Translations under genes and position numbers: made by a program | From: Antedon bifida | Taxonomy: Eukaryota > Echinodermata > Crinoidea > Comatulida > Antedonidae | Direction: 5' to 3' | Assembly: GCA_963402885.1 (NCBI GenBank) | Contig: OY727093.1 | Span: 31,805,409-31,869,408 of the forward strand | DNA length: 64,000 nt | The notes under the pieces: generated by a model | Databases searched by the model: none | Told to the model about the DNA's origin: nothing | Seen by the model: the letters and a program-made list of their open reading frames with translations, nothing else | In this document: positions 1 through 11,482 of the stretch, one piece after another | How the letters are laid out: every line of letters starts with the position of its first letter | Position numbering within the stretch: the first letter of the stretch is position 1

Positions 1-122
1 GATATCTATGCTACGTTCAGAGTGAGGTACACAATTTATCACGACATCTGGTCTAAGCCTAATGACGTTTACATATAGCGATAAATAATAGTTCTACAGT
101 ATCATATATATGGAAATATTAT

Positions 123-1186
123 TCAAATTGTTTTAGGATTTGAATTGAAATCTAGTTGACCTCTAAAAACAACATTTTCCTGTTTTTTTGCCTCAAAATT
201 AAGAAGATGATCTTGTTTGAAATCTTGCCACATTGTATAATGTAATTCATCTCCTTTCAATGTTTCGCTAACGTATTGAGCAATATAACCTCGTAACTGA
301 CCCTTTAGAATATCTGGTGTAACATATGTGAGTATTTTATCAGTGTTGCTCGTAAAATATGATTGGACAACGTCGATGCAAAACTTGATATATGATGATT
401 CATTCGTGTGTTTGTCTCCATCCACATATTCTTCGCCAACGATTACTTTGTTGTTGTAGATATCATCTGAAGATTCAGGAGTTTTAGAAAGATCAGTGAA
501 ATGAGGTTTTTGCGCATGTGCAGCATATGGATACCTATCTCTCCATTCTTTTGGTATTGCGCACGGTCGTCTGCTTTCAACATTAACACATATAATTTGT
601 GTATTAGATGTACTAATACACTTTTGCTGTTTTTCCAATATCAGCTTACTACGGCAAACAATCGAAGATGTCCCAATATACTTAACGCTATGCGTACCGT
701 ATATAGGTTCTGATATCATATCGGTGGTGATATTCTCGTCGACGAATCCTTGCTGGTGACGTACAAAGTAGCATTCTTGCTTCCTTGAAAAATATAAGTT
801 TCTATTTGAATTTTTGAGAACTTCTTCGTGAAGTTGTGCATGTCTTGACGGACGGACATAACCTGCAATATGAAATTATTATAAATATAATTTGTACATT
901 CGGAAAGTATTTAAGTAGAACTATATAAATTTTAGGACTGATCGATATGATAATGAACACAAGTTTAGGATTTTTAAAATCCATTCGTTCATGAGATAGG
1001 ATTCCAGAATTAGACACCTACAAAGAACAACTAAACGTTCCTACCTGCTTCATTGAAGTCCTCCTTCCTCAGTTTTTCACCGCCGATAGCAACTCTAGTG
1101 CTGTTTGTCGATGCCATTCTTGTTAACATATCTAAGCCAGCTCGTTTCAGCTGTACCCTTTGAAGCATTGATGTTATGGTGAACAT
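123..1186 (-). CDS. Hotdog thioesterase-like protein, copy A (2 exons)
   Basis: Exons join(1045..1186, 123..862) on the minus strand encode 293 aa. The intron has a GT donor at 1044/1043 and a TGCAG acceptor, phase 1. Exon 1 starts MFTITSMLQRVQLKRAG and is rich in basic and hydrophobic residues, like a mitochondrial presequence (inference). Exon 2 holds two hotdog-like halves. The first has RHQQGF, DMISEP and YIGTS; the second has the stretch around VIVGEEYVDGDKHTNESSY, the place where acyl-ACP/acyl-CoA thioesterases carry Asp, Asn and His. In this copy the Asn of that motif is Asp, so activity is doubtful. The likely role is acyl thioester hydrolysis, inferred from fold-level resemblance only; the substrate is unknown. 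This is the last member of a five-gene minus-strand array. Confidence 0.72.
863..1044 (-). other. Intron of copy A
   Basis: Short AT-rich intron with a GT donor and a TGCAG acceptor. It interrupts the reading frame at the same position and phase as in the other four copies. Nothing else was seen in it. Confidence 0.7.
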
Positions 1187-1427
1187 TTCGGATGATGATA
1201 GATGAAGAGCAGTGTTGGTTCAGAGGTTGGTGAAGACTGACTGACTGAAGGTGGAGGATTTTAACTTCTTTTAAACTTTTAATTAAGTTGGTGAAAAGGA
1301 CAAACTCTTAACTATTTACTACTTATAATTATCTTTATTACTTATGTTCAACCCGCGTTTGTATACCGTACCATATTGTTAAGTTATATAATATACTGTT
1401 TTGAAGGTTTGCATGGCGAAATCAAAT

Positions 1428-1621
1428 GTTGATACAAATTTTGCAGTACACCACGTATATTAGTTCTGAAAAGAACTGTTGAGTTTCTTAACGTTTCTAT
1501 CAATATGCTTTGATCGTCCTCACTCCTGAGGACGATCAAAGCATATTGATCGAAACGTCGAGAAACTAAACAGTTCTTTTCAGAACTAATATACGCGGTG
1601 TACTGCAAAACTTATATCAAC
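1428..1621. mobile_element. Foldback (hairpin) repeat, about 94-bp arms
   Basis: The two halves are near-perfect inverted copies meeting at about 1522-1531. Both arms contain TTTTGCAGTACACC, TATTAGTTCTGAAAAGAACTG and ATCAATATGCTTTGATCG, with a few mismatches. It is consistent with a palindromic MITE. The intergenic stretch 1187-2050 otherwise holds only AT-rich DNA and the hairpin at 1817-1864. Confidence 0.8.
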
Positions 1622-1816
1622 ATAATTATATTATACTGGTAAGCTTCTTTAACCCGTCTAACCCCGAAGAATACCTTAAAAGCTTTTTTCAACGTATGTA
1701 TTAAAATAAAAACATATTACCGATTTGTCTGCTGCTTTTACAACATGTGTTTAGATATTTAAATTAAAACTTGGCGTCTAAGTGTTATTTTCTGATTTCA
1801 TTAACGTAAGGTATAT

Positions 1817-1864
1817 GACCAATCACAAGCGATGAAATATTCAAACTGTCGCTTGTCATTGGTC
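1817..1864. repeat. Short inverted repeat, possible MITE remnant
   Basis: Arms GACCAATCACAAGCGA (1817-1832) and TCGCTTGTCATTGGTC (1849-1864) pair with one mismatch. The sequence just to the right ends in GTGTGAACCGAGCTTTAA (to about 1915), which looks like a MITE terminus. No matching left terminus was identified. Confidence 0.5.
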
Positions 1865-2050
1865 CACTAGCTTGCGTTGTTCTTGCGTTGCGTCTCTAGT
1901 GTGAACCGAGCTTTAAGGACTGATATCCATGCTACGTTCAGAGTGAGGTGCATAACTTATCGAGACATCTGGTCTAAGCCTAATGAAGTTTACATATAGA
2001 GATAAATAATAGTTCTACATGTAGCATAATTATATATATGGAAATATAAT

Positions 2051-3714
2051 TCAAATTGTTTTAGGATTTGAATTGAAATCTAGTTGACATCTAAAAACAA
2101 CATTTTTCTGTTTCTTTGCGACAAAATTAAGAAGATGATCTTGTTTTAAATCTTGCCACATTGTATAATGTAATTCATCTCCTTTCAGTGTTTCGCTAAC
2201 GTATTGAGCAATATAACCTCGTGACTGACCATTTAGAATATCTGGTGTAACATATGTGAGTATTTTATCAGTGTTGGTCGTAAAATATGATTGGACAACG
2301 TCGATGCAAAACTTGATATATGCCGCTTCATTCGTGTGTTTGTTCACGTCCACATCGTCATCGCCAACGATTACCTTTTTTCTGTAGATCTCATCTGAAG
2401 ATTTTGGAGTTTCAGATAGATCCGGGAAATTAGGCTTTTGCGCATGCGCAGCATATGAATGGGCATCTGTGAATAATGTTGGTATTGGGCACGGTCGTCT
2501 GCTTTCAAGATTAACACATATAACTTGAGCAATACATGTACTAATACACTTGTGTTGTTTTTCCATTATCAGCTTACTACGGCAAACAATCGAAGATGTC
2601 CCAATATACGTAACGCTATACGTACCGTGTATAGGTTCTGATATCATATCGCTGGTGATATTCTCGTCGACAAATCCTTGCTGGTGACGCACAAAGTACG
2701 ATTCTTTCTTCGTAGACGAGTAGTAGTCCTCTGGCAATGCTGATTGCAAACCGCAAATACGAACTTTTTCGTGAAGTAGTGCATGCCTTGACGGACGGAT
2801 AAAACCTACAGATAAATAACTATAATAATAACGACTTAATTCGGAAAGTCTTCATTAAGTAAAAGTATAATGTAAGTTATAACAAACCATGCTGATATGA
2901 AAAATATAATTTTGCTGTAATTTTGAATATTAATATATAAATAACTAGCGATAGCAAGGTCATGGGTTCAAATACTCCCTCTCATTAGTTTTTTTTTTCT
3001 CATGTCAGATCAACTACCAAAATAATTTATATTTTATTTATTTATTCAGGTATATAGTAAAAAACATGCAGCCCGAAGGCTTAAATATTTAATTTACAAA
3101 AATATATATATGGAATACAAATTCAAAATTGATACAAAACATTAAACCAACCAGCAGTACACTACAACATTCTTATTTTGAATTGAGCAATTTATGAATA
3201 CATTACATTGCTATTTAATACAATAAAACTCATAATAATAATATTAGGTTAGTGTATAGTTATACTATGTGCTACAGTATAACAATACTGGTAGGATATT
3301 CTTCATTATCAAAACATTCCTTCTTTTTTTAAAGAATATTTTAAATCACAACTCAGAAGACACTTAAACTGAATTTAATGAATATAAATGAAGCCATTTA
3401 AAAGGGGGCGGGGAAAAGAAGAATATAATTAAATTGGACATAAAAGGATTCTAAAAGAGCCTATTATCTCTCACACTATTAGTATTACAATGTGTACATA
3501 GGAACTGATCTTAATACGTTTGATCGTGGTATAGGAAGCTCGGATTAGAATACAACAACTAAACGTTCCTACCTGCTTCATTGAAGTCCTCCTTTCTCAG
3601 TTTTTCACCGCCGATATCAACTCTAGTGCTGTTTGTCGATGCCATTCTTGTTAACATGTCTAAGCCAACTCGTTTCAGCTGCACCCTTTGAAGCATTGCT
3701 GTTATGGTGAACAT
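2051..3714 (-). CDS. Hotdog thioesterase-like protein, copy B (2 exons)
   Basis: Exons join(3573..3714, 2051..2805) encode 298 aa. The exon junction and phase are the same as in copy A. Exon 1 has the same presequence-like start, MFTITAMLQRVQLKRVG. An in-frame ATG at 3762 would add 16 residues, but the ATG at 3714 matches copy A and is preferred. Exon 2 starts GFIRPSRHALLHEKV and keeps RHQQGF, DMISEP, YIGTS and the region VIVGDDDVDVNKHTNEAAY. Here Asn-x-His is present, unlike in copy A. The 3' flank (1921-2050) is a close copy of the flank of copy A (1-122), so the duplication included flanking DNA. The product is probably an acyl-thioesterase-like protein; substrate unknown. Confidence 0.75.
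2806..3572 (-). other. Intron of copy B with SINE/LINE remnants
   Basis: This 767-bp intron is longer than in copy A. Around 2946-2990 there is a tRNA-like box B (GGGTTCAAATACTCCC), a SINE fragment. From about 3030 a T-rich run followed by CAGCCCGAAGGCTT resembles an antisense LINE 3' end (weak). These insertions explain the size difference from intron A. Confidence 0.5.
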
Positions 3715-4459
3715 TCTGTTTTGGGCATGCGTAGAGTAGGCTCTAGCTGTTTTGGTTCTCAATAGTCAGGTGTACCTATTGAAAATGAATACAATAATTA
3801 TGTGTAATCATAGATAATGGTGTCTGTAATATTTATACATAGTTATTATCGCTCAATCATTTTCCAGGATTTTGTTGAATAGCATACCATGTAATACTGT
3901 AGTAATATTAAATATAAAAAGTGACGTTTCACCAGCTTTCGTCCGATCGCCTGAAGAAGTATGTTCCCGCTTTTGTCCATACCGCCTTTCGAATTAGTCC
4001 CCGATTTCGTTTATTTAAAGCAAATTCCAAAAATATATTAATATTTTCTTATTATTCATGTAATTTTGTGATTATAAGGATGGGTGAAAATCTCTGGCAT
4101 AAAATTCGAAAAGTGCAGGATAATTTAGATGTTTTTTCTTGTACATTATGACATGGTATAATGATGGTTATTGGTAAATAAATTAATCTGTATCTGTAAT
4201 TGGTTGGTGTTTTAGCTTTGAAAACGCGGTGACTGAATATATGTACATGACAACATGCTTACTTTTTATTAAATTTATTGCGAAACAAAAGAACAAAACA
4301 TATATTATAATTACACATGTGCATTAAACAACTTCTGTGAAAAATAGTTAAATAAATTTATTATAACAAATATGTGGGTAACGCTACTGAATCGTTGAAA
4401 TATTATATACCGTGCATAGATATGTTCCCAAGCTTTAGTTTAGGACTACAGTGACTATA
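3715..4459. other. Intergenic region between copies B and C
   Basis: Intergenic and AT-rich. At 3922-3958 there is GACGTTTC followed by CCTGAAGAAG, which resembles ends of palindromic invertebrate repeats. The small plus-strand open frame at 3921-4151 shows no recognisable domain and was not accepted as a gene. Confidence 0.4.
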
Positions 4460-5978
4460 TCATAGGTTAGAGGTTAGATGATGTAGTTTGAACCGACATC
4501 TGAAAACAAGAACTCCGTCTTTCTTTGCTTCAAAGTGGAAAAGATATTTATTTAGAAAATCTTGCCACATTGTATAACTGACGTCATCACCTTCGAGAGT
4601 TTCACCAATATACTCGCATGTAAGCTTTGTTAATTTACATTCTAACAGCTCGTGAGTAATGTTGCCAAATATTTTATCATTAATGCTATTTTTAGCAACT
4701 AAAACACAGAACTTAACATAAACAGCTGCATTCATATGTCCGTTCAAGTCAACATTTTCTTTACCAACCACCATGGTTTTCTCGTACATTTTCTGATCTT
4801 TAGATTGCATAGTTTCTAACTGTTCGATCTTTGGTTTGATTCTTTGAACAGACTCGTACATTTGTACGAGTTTTTCTGGCAAAGGAACGGGCCTTCTTGT
4901 TTCAAGATTAACACAAACTCCTTGTTGAATCATGGTACTAATACACTTTTGCTGAGTTTTCAAAATCACTTCAGACTTGCATAAAATTGAGGTTCTACCG
5001 ACATATGTCACAGTAAACACACCACATAATGGTTGCGATACCATGTCTGTTGTGATGTTGGCATCTATAGATAATTGTCCATGGCGTAAAAAGAATCTGT
5101 TCAACTTGGTAACAGAGTCGGCATCTTCCTCTAACGATAACTCTAGACCAGTATTTCTGATCTGCTCATGGAAGACCAGGTGACGAGATGGATGAACGAA
5201 ACCTAAATCAAGAAAATAATTTGATTCTTAGAAAATATGAACTTTCGAAGTAAGGACGCCTAGCCTGATGGACACAGGTATGATCCACATATCCGTATTA
5301 CTTCCTGACTTGCATACTTCTTCCGTTCAGATGGGAATTTATTATCTATTAAAATACATTAAAAAGTACCGAACTTTGACGATGCATTTCTCTTGGTTGC
5401 CTTTCTTGTTTTGATTTTTGCTTGTATACACTTTAATTCCACAATTCTTAATTATTTTACACACAGTACTCAGTTGGTCGCTTAGCCTGCTTTCTCGTTG
5501 TGATTTTCTTAATTCTTTTTTTCTTCAAGAAATTACACTACATACTTAGTTAGTATTTGGCAATAAACCGGATACAGTATATTAATTATATTAACAAAGG
5601 CATATGTGCCGGTGAACACGAAGGCATGCGACAAATCAATACGTATGGTGTCATTTCGTAATACAGTATTAATCATCGTAACAAAATTTCGACCGCGACC
5701 GATTTTATGGTAGGCGGCCGGTTCGACAAAAGGATCACTGTATGCCAACTTAGACCAGTCTTAGTAGGCCCCTACTGCAAGCTAACTAGCAGGTATAGAG
5801 TGGTTACGTAACGCGTTTCGTACGGAAGCATGTTTCCTATGTTATTAACTTAGAGTAGGCCTACAATAGGCTTACAAGTACTTCTGATTAGACCAATCTT
5901 ACCACTTTTATTGAAATCCTGCGATGAAAGACGTCCGCAATCCTCAATGTTTAAAATGAAAACGTTCTTCGACGCCAT
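4460..5978 (-). CDS. Hotdog thioesterase-like protein, copy C (2 exons)
   Basis: Exons join(5903..5978, 4460..5202) encode 272 aa; phase 1 intron. Exon 1 is short (MASKNVFILNIEDCGRLSS, then QDFNKS) and begins where the internal Met of copies A and B (MASTNSTR) lies, so this copy lacks the presequence-like leader. Exon 2 runs GFVHPSRHLVFHEQIRNTG, RFFLRHGQLSIDANITTDM, YVGRTS, TRRPVPLP, then VVGKENVDLNGHMNAAVYV. The Asp-x-Asn-Gly-His-x-Asn arrangement fits the catalytic region of hotdog acyl-ACP/acyl-CoA thioesterases. Without a targeting leader it may act in the cytosol (inference). Intron 5203-5902. Confidence 0.75.
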
Positions 5979-6910
5979 GATTCGATAAATAGAGCCCGTA
6001 TGTGATGAAGGTCATGGTCATTCGCTGAGACGTGTAATGGTCGAATGATTTAAGTTACCAACTTATCAAAATGATCAACAAAATAATAGAATACCATGAT
6101 GTAACATACTTCATTAAATTGTTTGTTTTTAAACTTCTTTCAAACCTATACCATGGGGACGTGATTAGACAAAAATAATTTATTTAGTCTTCCTTAAATA
6201 ATTTTTACAAATTTTATTTTCAGTTCTTTTTCACGGAAGTTGATTATTGTTATGTTATTGTGTTTTATATTACGTTTTTGGATGCGTAAAATGTTACTTA
6301 ATTTTGAGATAATTTTGCCATAAATTAATGATCATAGTTTTTACCTAATTTTTATGAAATAAATTAATTCATTGATTGTATAGTGAAAGGCAACTTTACG
6401 TGCAATATTTGATAAGGAATACTCGTCATAATAAACACATATTTATTAAATCTTTTACACCAATTGCGTTCTGACGTGACACACACAAGATAGCATTTTG
6501 AAACATGTGCATGTAATAGGCCAACTAAATAATCAACTTTCTATATCAATACATCATCGTACAACTCAACACATGTTTGTTAAAATGAAGTTATCAAAAT
6601 ATGTATGAAAAAAGAAGCATTTTTATTTGTTTTCATCTATTTATTTGACACAATCGGTCAAGGGGTTCCATAACACGATAAATATAATTATGAAAATATT
6701 TAAAAAATTTACATTATTTCTTTCAAAGAATAAAAATATATATTATTAGTATACACGTGAGACGACCTTATAGGCCTATTGTTTGAAGATCATTCAAAAT
6801 TAATAGGCAAATAAAAATTAATAAGACGGTAACTGAATCCCAATTGAGATATATTACATTAAGAACAAGCCTTTGTACTCTGAGGTACATTTATGTCAAA
6901 TAATTGTAGT
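5979..6910. other. Intergenic region between copies C and D
   Basis: Holds no gene. About 6040-6910 has a close counterpart at 8400-9384 upstream of copy E's terminal exon, including the words CAATTGCGTTCTGACGTGAC and GGTCAAGGGGTTCCATAACA. It is part of the duplicated unit. Confidence 0.6.
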
Positions 6911-8336
6911 TTACAGGGAAGATACGAAATGGTCTAAATTGAGCCGACATCTGAAAACAGGAACGCCATCTTTCTTTGCTTCAAAGTGGAAAAGATATTT
7001 ATTTTGTGAATCTTGCCACATTGTATAACTGACGTCATCACCTTCGAGAGTTTCACCAATATACTCGCATGTAAGCTTTGTTAATTTACATTCTAACAGC
7101 TCGTGAGTAATGTTGCCAAATATTTTATCATTAATGCTGTTTTTAGCAACTAAAACACAGAACTTCACGTAAACAGCTGCATTCATATGTCCGTTCAAGT
7201 CAACATGTTCTTTACCAACCACCATGGTTTTCTCATACATTTTCTGATCTTTAGATTTCATAGTCTCTAACTGTTCGATCTTGGGTTTCGTTCCGAGGGC
7301 ATCTACACGAGGTGCATACATTTGTACGAGTTTGTCTGGCAATGGAGCAGGCCTTCTCGTTTCAAGACTCACACAAACCCCTTTTGCAATCATCGTACTA
7401 ATACACTTTTGCTGGGTTTTCAAAATCAGTTGAGACTTGCATACAAATGAGGTTCTACCGACATATGTCACAGTGAATATACCACATAATGGTTGTGATA
7501 CCATGTCTGTTGTGATGTTGGCATCTATAGATAATTGTCCATGGCGTAAAAAGAATCTGTTCAACTTGGTAACAGAGTCGGCATCTTCCTCTAACGATAA
7601 CTCCAGACCATAATTTCTGATCTGCTCATGGAAAACCAGGTGACGAGATGGATGAATGAAACCTAAATCAAGAATATGAAAACAATTTTACAGTTTACTG
7701 TAGGCTACTGCTTGTACATCTTTAAACTTTATTCTCAGAAAATACGAACTTTTTTCATCTAGCCTGGTGGACACATATCCGACTTGCATAACTTCTTCCG
7801 TTCAGCTGGGAATTTAATATCTATTAAAATACTTTTAAAAAGTACCGAACTTTGACGATGCATTTCTCTTGGTTGCCTTTCATGTTTTGATTTTTGCTTG
7901 TATAGGCCTACACTAATTCCACAATTCTTAATTTTTTTTTTACAAATTACAGTACTCAGTTGGTTGCTTAGCCTGCTTTCTCGTTTTTTGTCTGAAAAAT
8001 ACGTATGGTGTCATTTTGTAATATTAATATTCATCGTAACAAAATTTCGACCGCGACCGATTTCATGGTAGGCGACCGGTTTGACAATAGGATCACTGAT
8101 GCCCACTTAGACTAGTCTTAGTAGGCCTCTACTGCAAGCTAACTAGCAGGTATAGAGTGGTAACGTAACGCGTTTCGTACGGAAGCATGTTTCCTATGTT
8201 GGTAAATTGGAGTAGGCCTACAGTAGGCTTAAAGGTACTTATTATTAGACCAAGGCTTACCACTGTTATTGAAATCTTGCGATGAAAGACGTCCACAATC
8301 CTCAATGTTTAAAATGAAAACGTTTTTCGACGCCAT
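6911..8336 (-). CDS. Hotdog thioesterase-like protein, copy D (2 exons)
   Basis: Exons join(8261..8336, 6911..7662) encode 275 aa; phase 1 intron 7663-8260. Exon 1 is of the short type (MASKNVFILNIEDCGRLSS). Exon 2 has RFFLRHGQLSIDANITTDM, YVGRTS, TRRPAPLPDKLVQMYAPRV and VVGKEHVDLNGHMNAAVYV. It is nearly identical to copy E across the second half, and the downstream DNA matches as well, so D and E are the youngest pair by eye. Catalytic-type Asn and His are present. Role as for copy C. Confidence 0.76.
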
Positions 8337-9384
8337 GATTCGATTAATACAACCCGTATGTGATGAAGGTCATGGTCATTCGCTGAGACGTGAGATTTGT
8401 AATGGTCGAATGATTTATTTTACCAACTTATCAAAATGATCAAAAAAATAAAATAAGCTCCACACACCCCACTTTTCACGTTTTACCGCACCCCTTTATG
8501 CAAAATGCAAGTGGCTATTCAACTTAACAAATTAACATAATCAATAGTATTTATAGAATACCATGATGTAACATAGTTCATTAAATTGTTTTTTTAAAGT
8601 CTGTCAAACTTATACCATGAAGGACATGATTAGGCAGTACAGTATACAAAAATAATTTATTTAGTCATCCTTCCAAAAATTAACGTTTAATATTTTATTT
8701 TCAGTTTTGTTTTCGCGGAAGTTGATATTATTTTTATGTTATTATGTTTATCTTTTTTTAGAAGCGTAACAGTTAAGTTGATCCACAAATTAATTATCAT
8801 AGATTTTACCTAATTTTTATGAAATAAATTAATTCATTGATTGTAGATAGAAAAGCCCACAAATCCGCAACTTTACGTGAAATATTTGATAAGGAATACT
8901 CGTCATAATAAACAACACATATTTATTAAATCTTTTACACCAATTGCGTTCTGACGTGACACACACAAGATAGCATTTTGAAACATGTGCAAGTAATGAC
9001 CAACTAAATAATCAACTTTCTATATCAATACATCATCGTACAACTCAACAAATGTTTGGTAAAATGAAGTTATCAAAATATGTATGAAAAAAGAAGAATT
9101 TTCATTTGTTTTTCATCTATTTATTCGACACAATCGGTCAAGGGGTTCCATAACACGATAAATATAATTATGAAAATATTTAAAAAATTTACATTATTTC
9201 TTTCAAAGAATAAAAATATATATTATTAGTTTACAAGTGAGACGACTTTATATTGTGTAAAGATCATTCAAAATTAATAGGCAAATAAAAATTAATAAGA
9301 CGGTAACTGAATCCCAATTGAGATATATTACATTAAGAACAAGCCTTTGTACTCTGAGGTACATTTATGTAAAAGAATTGTAGT
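8337..9384. other. Intergenic region between copies D and E
   Basis: No gene. It repeats the C-D spacer, with about 100 bp of extra sequence at roughly 8447-8550 (CCACACACCCCACTTTTCAC) that is missing from the C-D spacer, an indel between otherwise matching spacers. Confidence 0.55.
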
Positions 9385-11482
9385 TTACAGGGAAGATACG
9401 GAATGGTCTAAATTGAGCCGACATCTGAAAACAGGAACGCCATCTTTCTTTGCCTCAAAGTGGAAAAGATATTTATTTTGTGAATCTTGCCACATTGTAT
9501 AACTGACGTCATCACCTTCGAGAGTTTCACCAATATACTCGCATGTAAGCTTTGTTAATTTACATTTTAACAGCTCGTGAGTAATGTTGCCAAATATTTT
9601 ATCATTAATGCTATTTTTAGCAACTAAAACACAGAACTTCACGTAAACAGCTGCATTCATATGTCCATTCATATCAACATCTTCTTTACCAACCACCATG
9701 GTTTTCTCGTACATTTTCTGATCTTTAGATTGCATAGTTTCTAACTGTTCGATCTTGGGTTTCGTTCCGAGGGCATCTACACGAGGTGCATACATTTGTA
9801 CGAGTTTGTCTGGCAATGGAGCAGGCCTTCTCGTTTCAAGACTCACACAAATCCCTTGTGCAATCATCGTACTAATACACTTTTGCTGGGTTTTCAAAAT
9901 CAGTTGAGACTTGCATACAAATGAGGTTCTACCGACATATGTCACAGTGAACACACCACATAATGGTTGTGATACCATATCTACTGTAATGTTGACATCT
10001 AAAAATACTTGCCCATGGCGTAAAAAGAACATTTTTAGCTTTAGAATTGAGTCACACTCTTCTGCTCCTAACGATAACATCAGACCAGTATTTCTGAGCT
10101 TCTCGTGAAACACCAGGAGTTGTGATGGATGAATGAAACCTAAATAATAAAAAAGGAAACTTTGATAATGACCTTTGATCTTAAACATAAGTTAGCGTGG
10201 TGCTCTCAATATCTTCACTCTTTACGTGTTACTGTTCTTGAGCTATGGAATTTTGTACTCCTGTATTCTTCCGAAATAAAAGATTAAATGAAATGTTCCA
10301 TGAGATGATTGGTCAAATCTTTTTTTGTTTCGTAAAATAATAAGCATGAGTCGACAGTTCTATGTACCATCTGTTAAAACAATTATATGTAAATGAAGGA
10401 CAATTAATTAGCATAAAAGAGAAAGTAAGCAGACAAACAACCAACGTGAGCTAAATAAAAGACTGTTTAGATTCTGATAAAATGCCTTGTTATAGGCTAT
10501 GCTTATGCTCATCCTAATGGTGGTATTATATATAATTATTTTTGTTTTTAATCGAGTATAAATATCTTTTACTATATTTAGTATTTTATCATACTGAAAA
10601 CGCGTGACGGCTTCGATATTCAGAAGGTTTACAACGTTTTTTACAGTCTCTTCCTTTGTTGTACGTCCGCCTCATAAATTGTACTTTTTATTGTACTTTT
10701 TTTGTTATTTTGATGGAAATAAATGTGATTGAATAGCCTGCATGAGACAACAAATACAATTGTTAGAGAATATGTCATGATAACCCATAATATCCAGTAA
10801 ATTCACAGAAAATAAACAATACCACACTCACCAAACAAGATAAAAAGATCAGTATCACCTGCCACTTACTCGAACTAGTCTTAAAATTAATACCCACAGA
10901 ACCTAAACTCTGGAATTCTCTCCTTTTATCTCTTAAAAAATCTCATAACTGTGCTTTATTTAAACGTCAATTTAAACTATTATTGGTTGAAGGTTCTTTG
11001 TAAATTCTTTTATTATTTACATATTTGGATATTTCTTAAATAATTTATATAATCTATTTTTACTTTTTTTAGTTTTAGACATGTTAAACTTATGTGTTAG
11101 ATAAAAGATATGAGTTAAATTGTTGTTTTTTTGGAGTTTCTAATTGTGTTATTTTATTTATATTTTATTTTGTTTTGTTTTGAGGAGCCTATTCACCTCA
11201 AGCTTTGCTTTCTTTTAGGCTCCTCCACTTTATGTTTATATATTTGTAAAGTGAAATAAATAAATGAAATAAAATTAAATAACTGTTCTTGGTATAGTTT
11301 TAAGTAGGCTACCTGTAGTAAGAACTTGGTATCAGCACACCTTAACTTGACTAGGTGTGGTTTATTACCTATAGTGTCACAATTAAAAATACCAGAAGAA
11401 ACTTACCACTTTTATTGAAATCCTGCGAAGAAAGTTGTCCGGAATTCTCAATTTTTACCATTTTAGCATTATCCGACGCCAT
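9385..11482 (-). CDS. Hotdog thioesterase-like protein, copy E (2 exons)
   Basis: Exons join(11407..11482, 9385..10139) encode 276 aa. Exon 1 reads MASDNAKMVKIENSGQLSS then QDFNKS. Exon 2 begins GFIHPSQLLVFHEKLRNTG. An open frame extends into the intron to an ATG at 10188, but the acceptor after 10140 restores the frame used by the other copies. First-half changes include MFFLRHGQVFLDVNITVDM. The second half keeps VVGKEDVDMNGHMNAAVYV. The intron (10140-11406) is enlarged by a LINE 3' fragment. It is the first gene of the array in transcription order. Likely an acyl thioesterase; substrate unknown. Confidence 0.74.
10838..11276 (+). mobile_element. LINE 3' fragment in intron of copy E
   Basis: A plus-strand frame ending in TAA at 11001-11003 encodes PTEPKLWNSLLLSLKKSHN and then CALFKRQFKLLL, typical of the C-terminus of a CR1/L2/Jockey-type LINE ORF2. 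A 3' UTR with AGGAGCCTATTCACCTCAAG follows, then a tail of AAATAAATGAAATAAAA at about 11255-11276. It is 5' truncated, so non-autonomous. Confidence 0.7.

Noticed and set aside
10140-10188. Start of thioesterase copy E at the ATG at 10188
   Set aside because: The four other copies place an intron acceptor here and a separate first exon upstream. The matching exon exists at 11407-11482.
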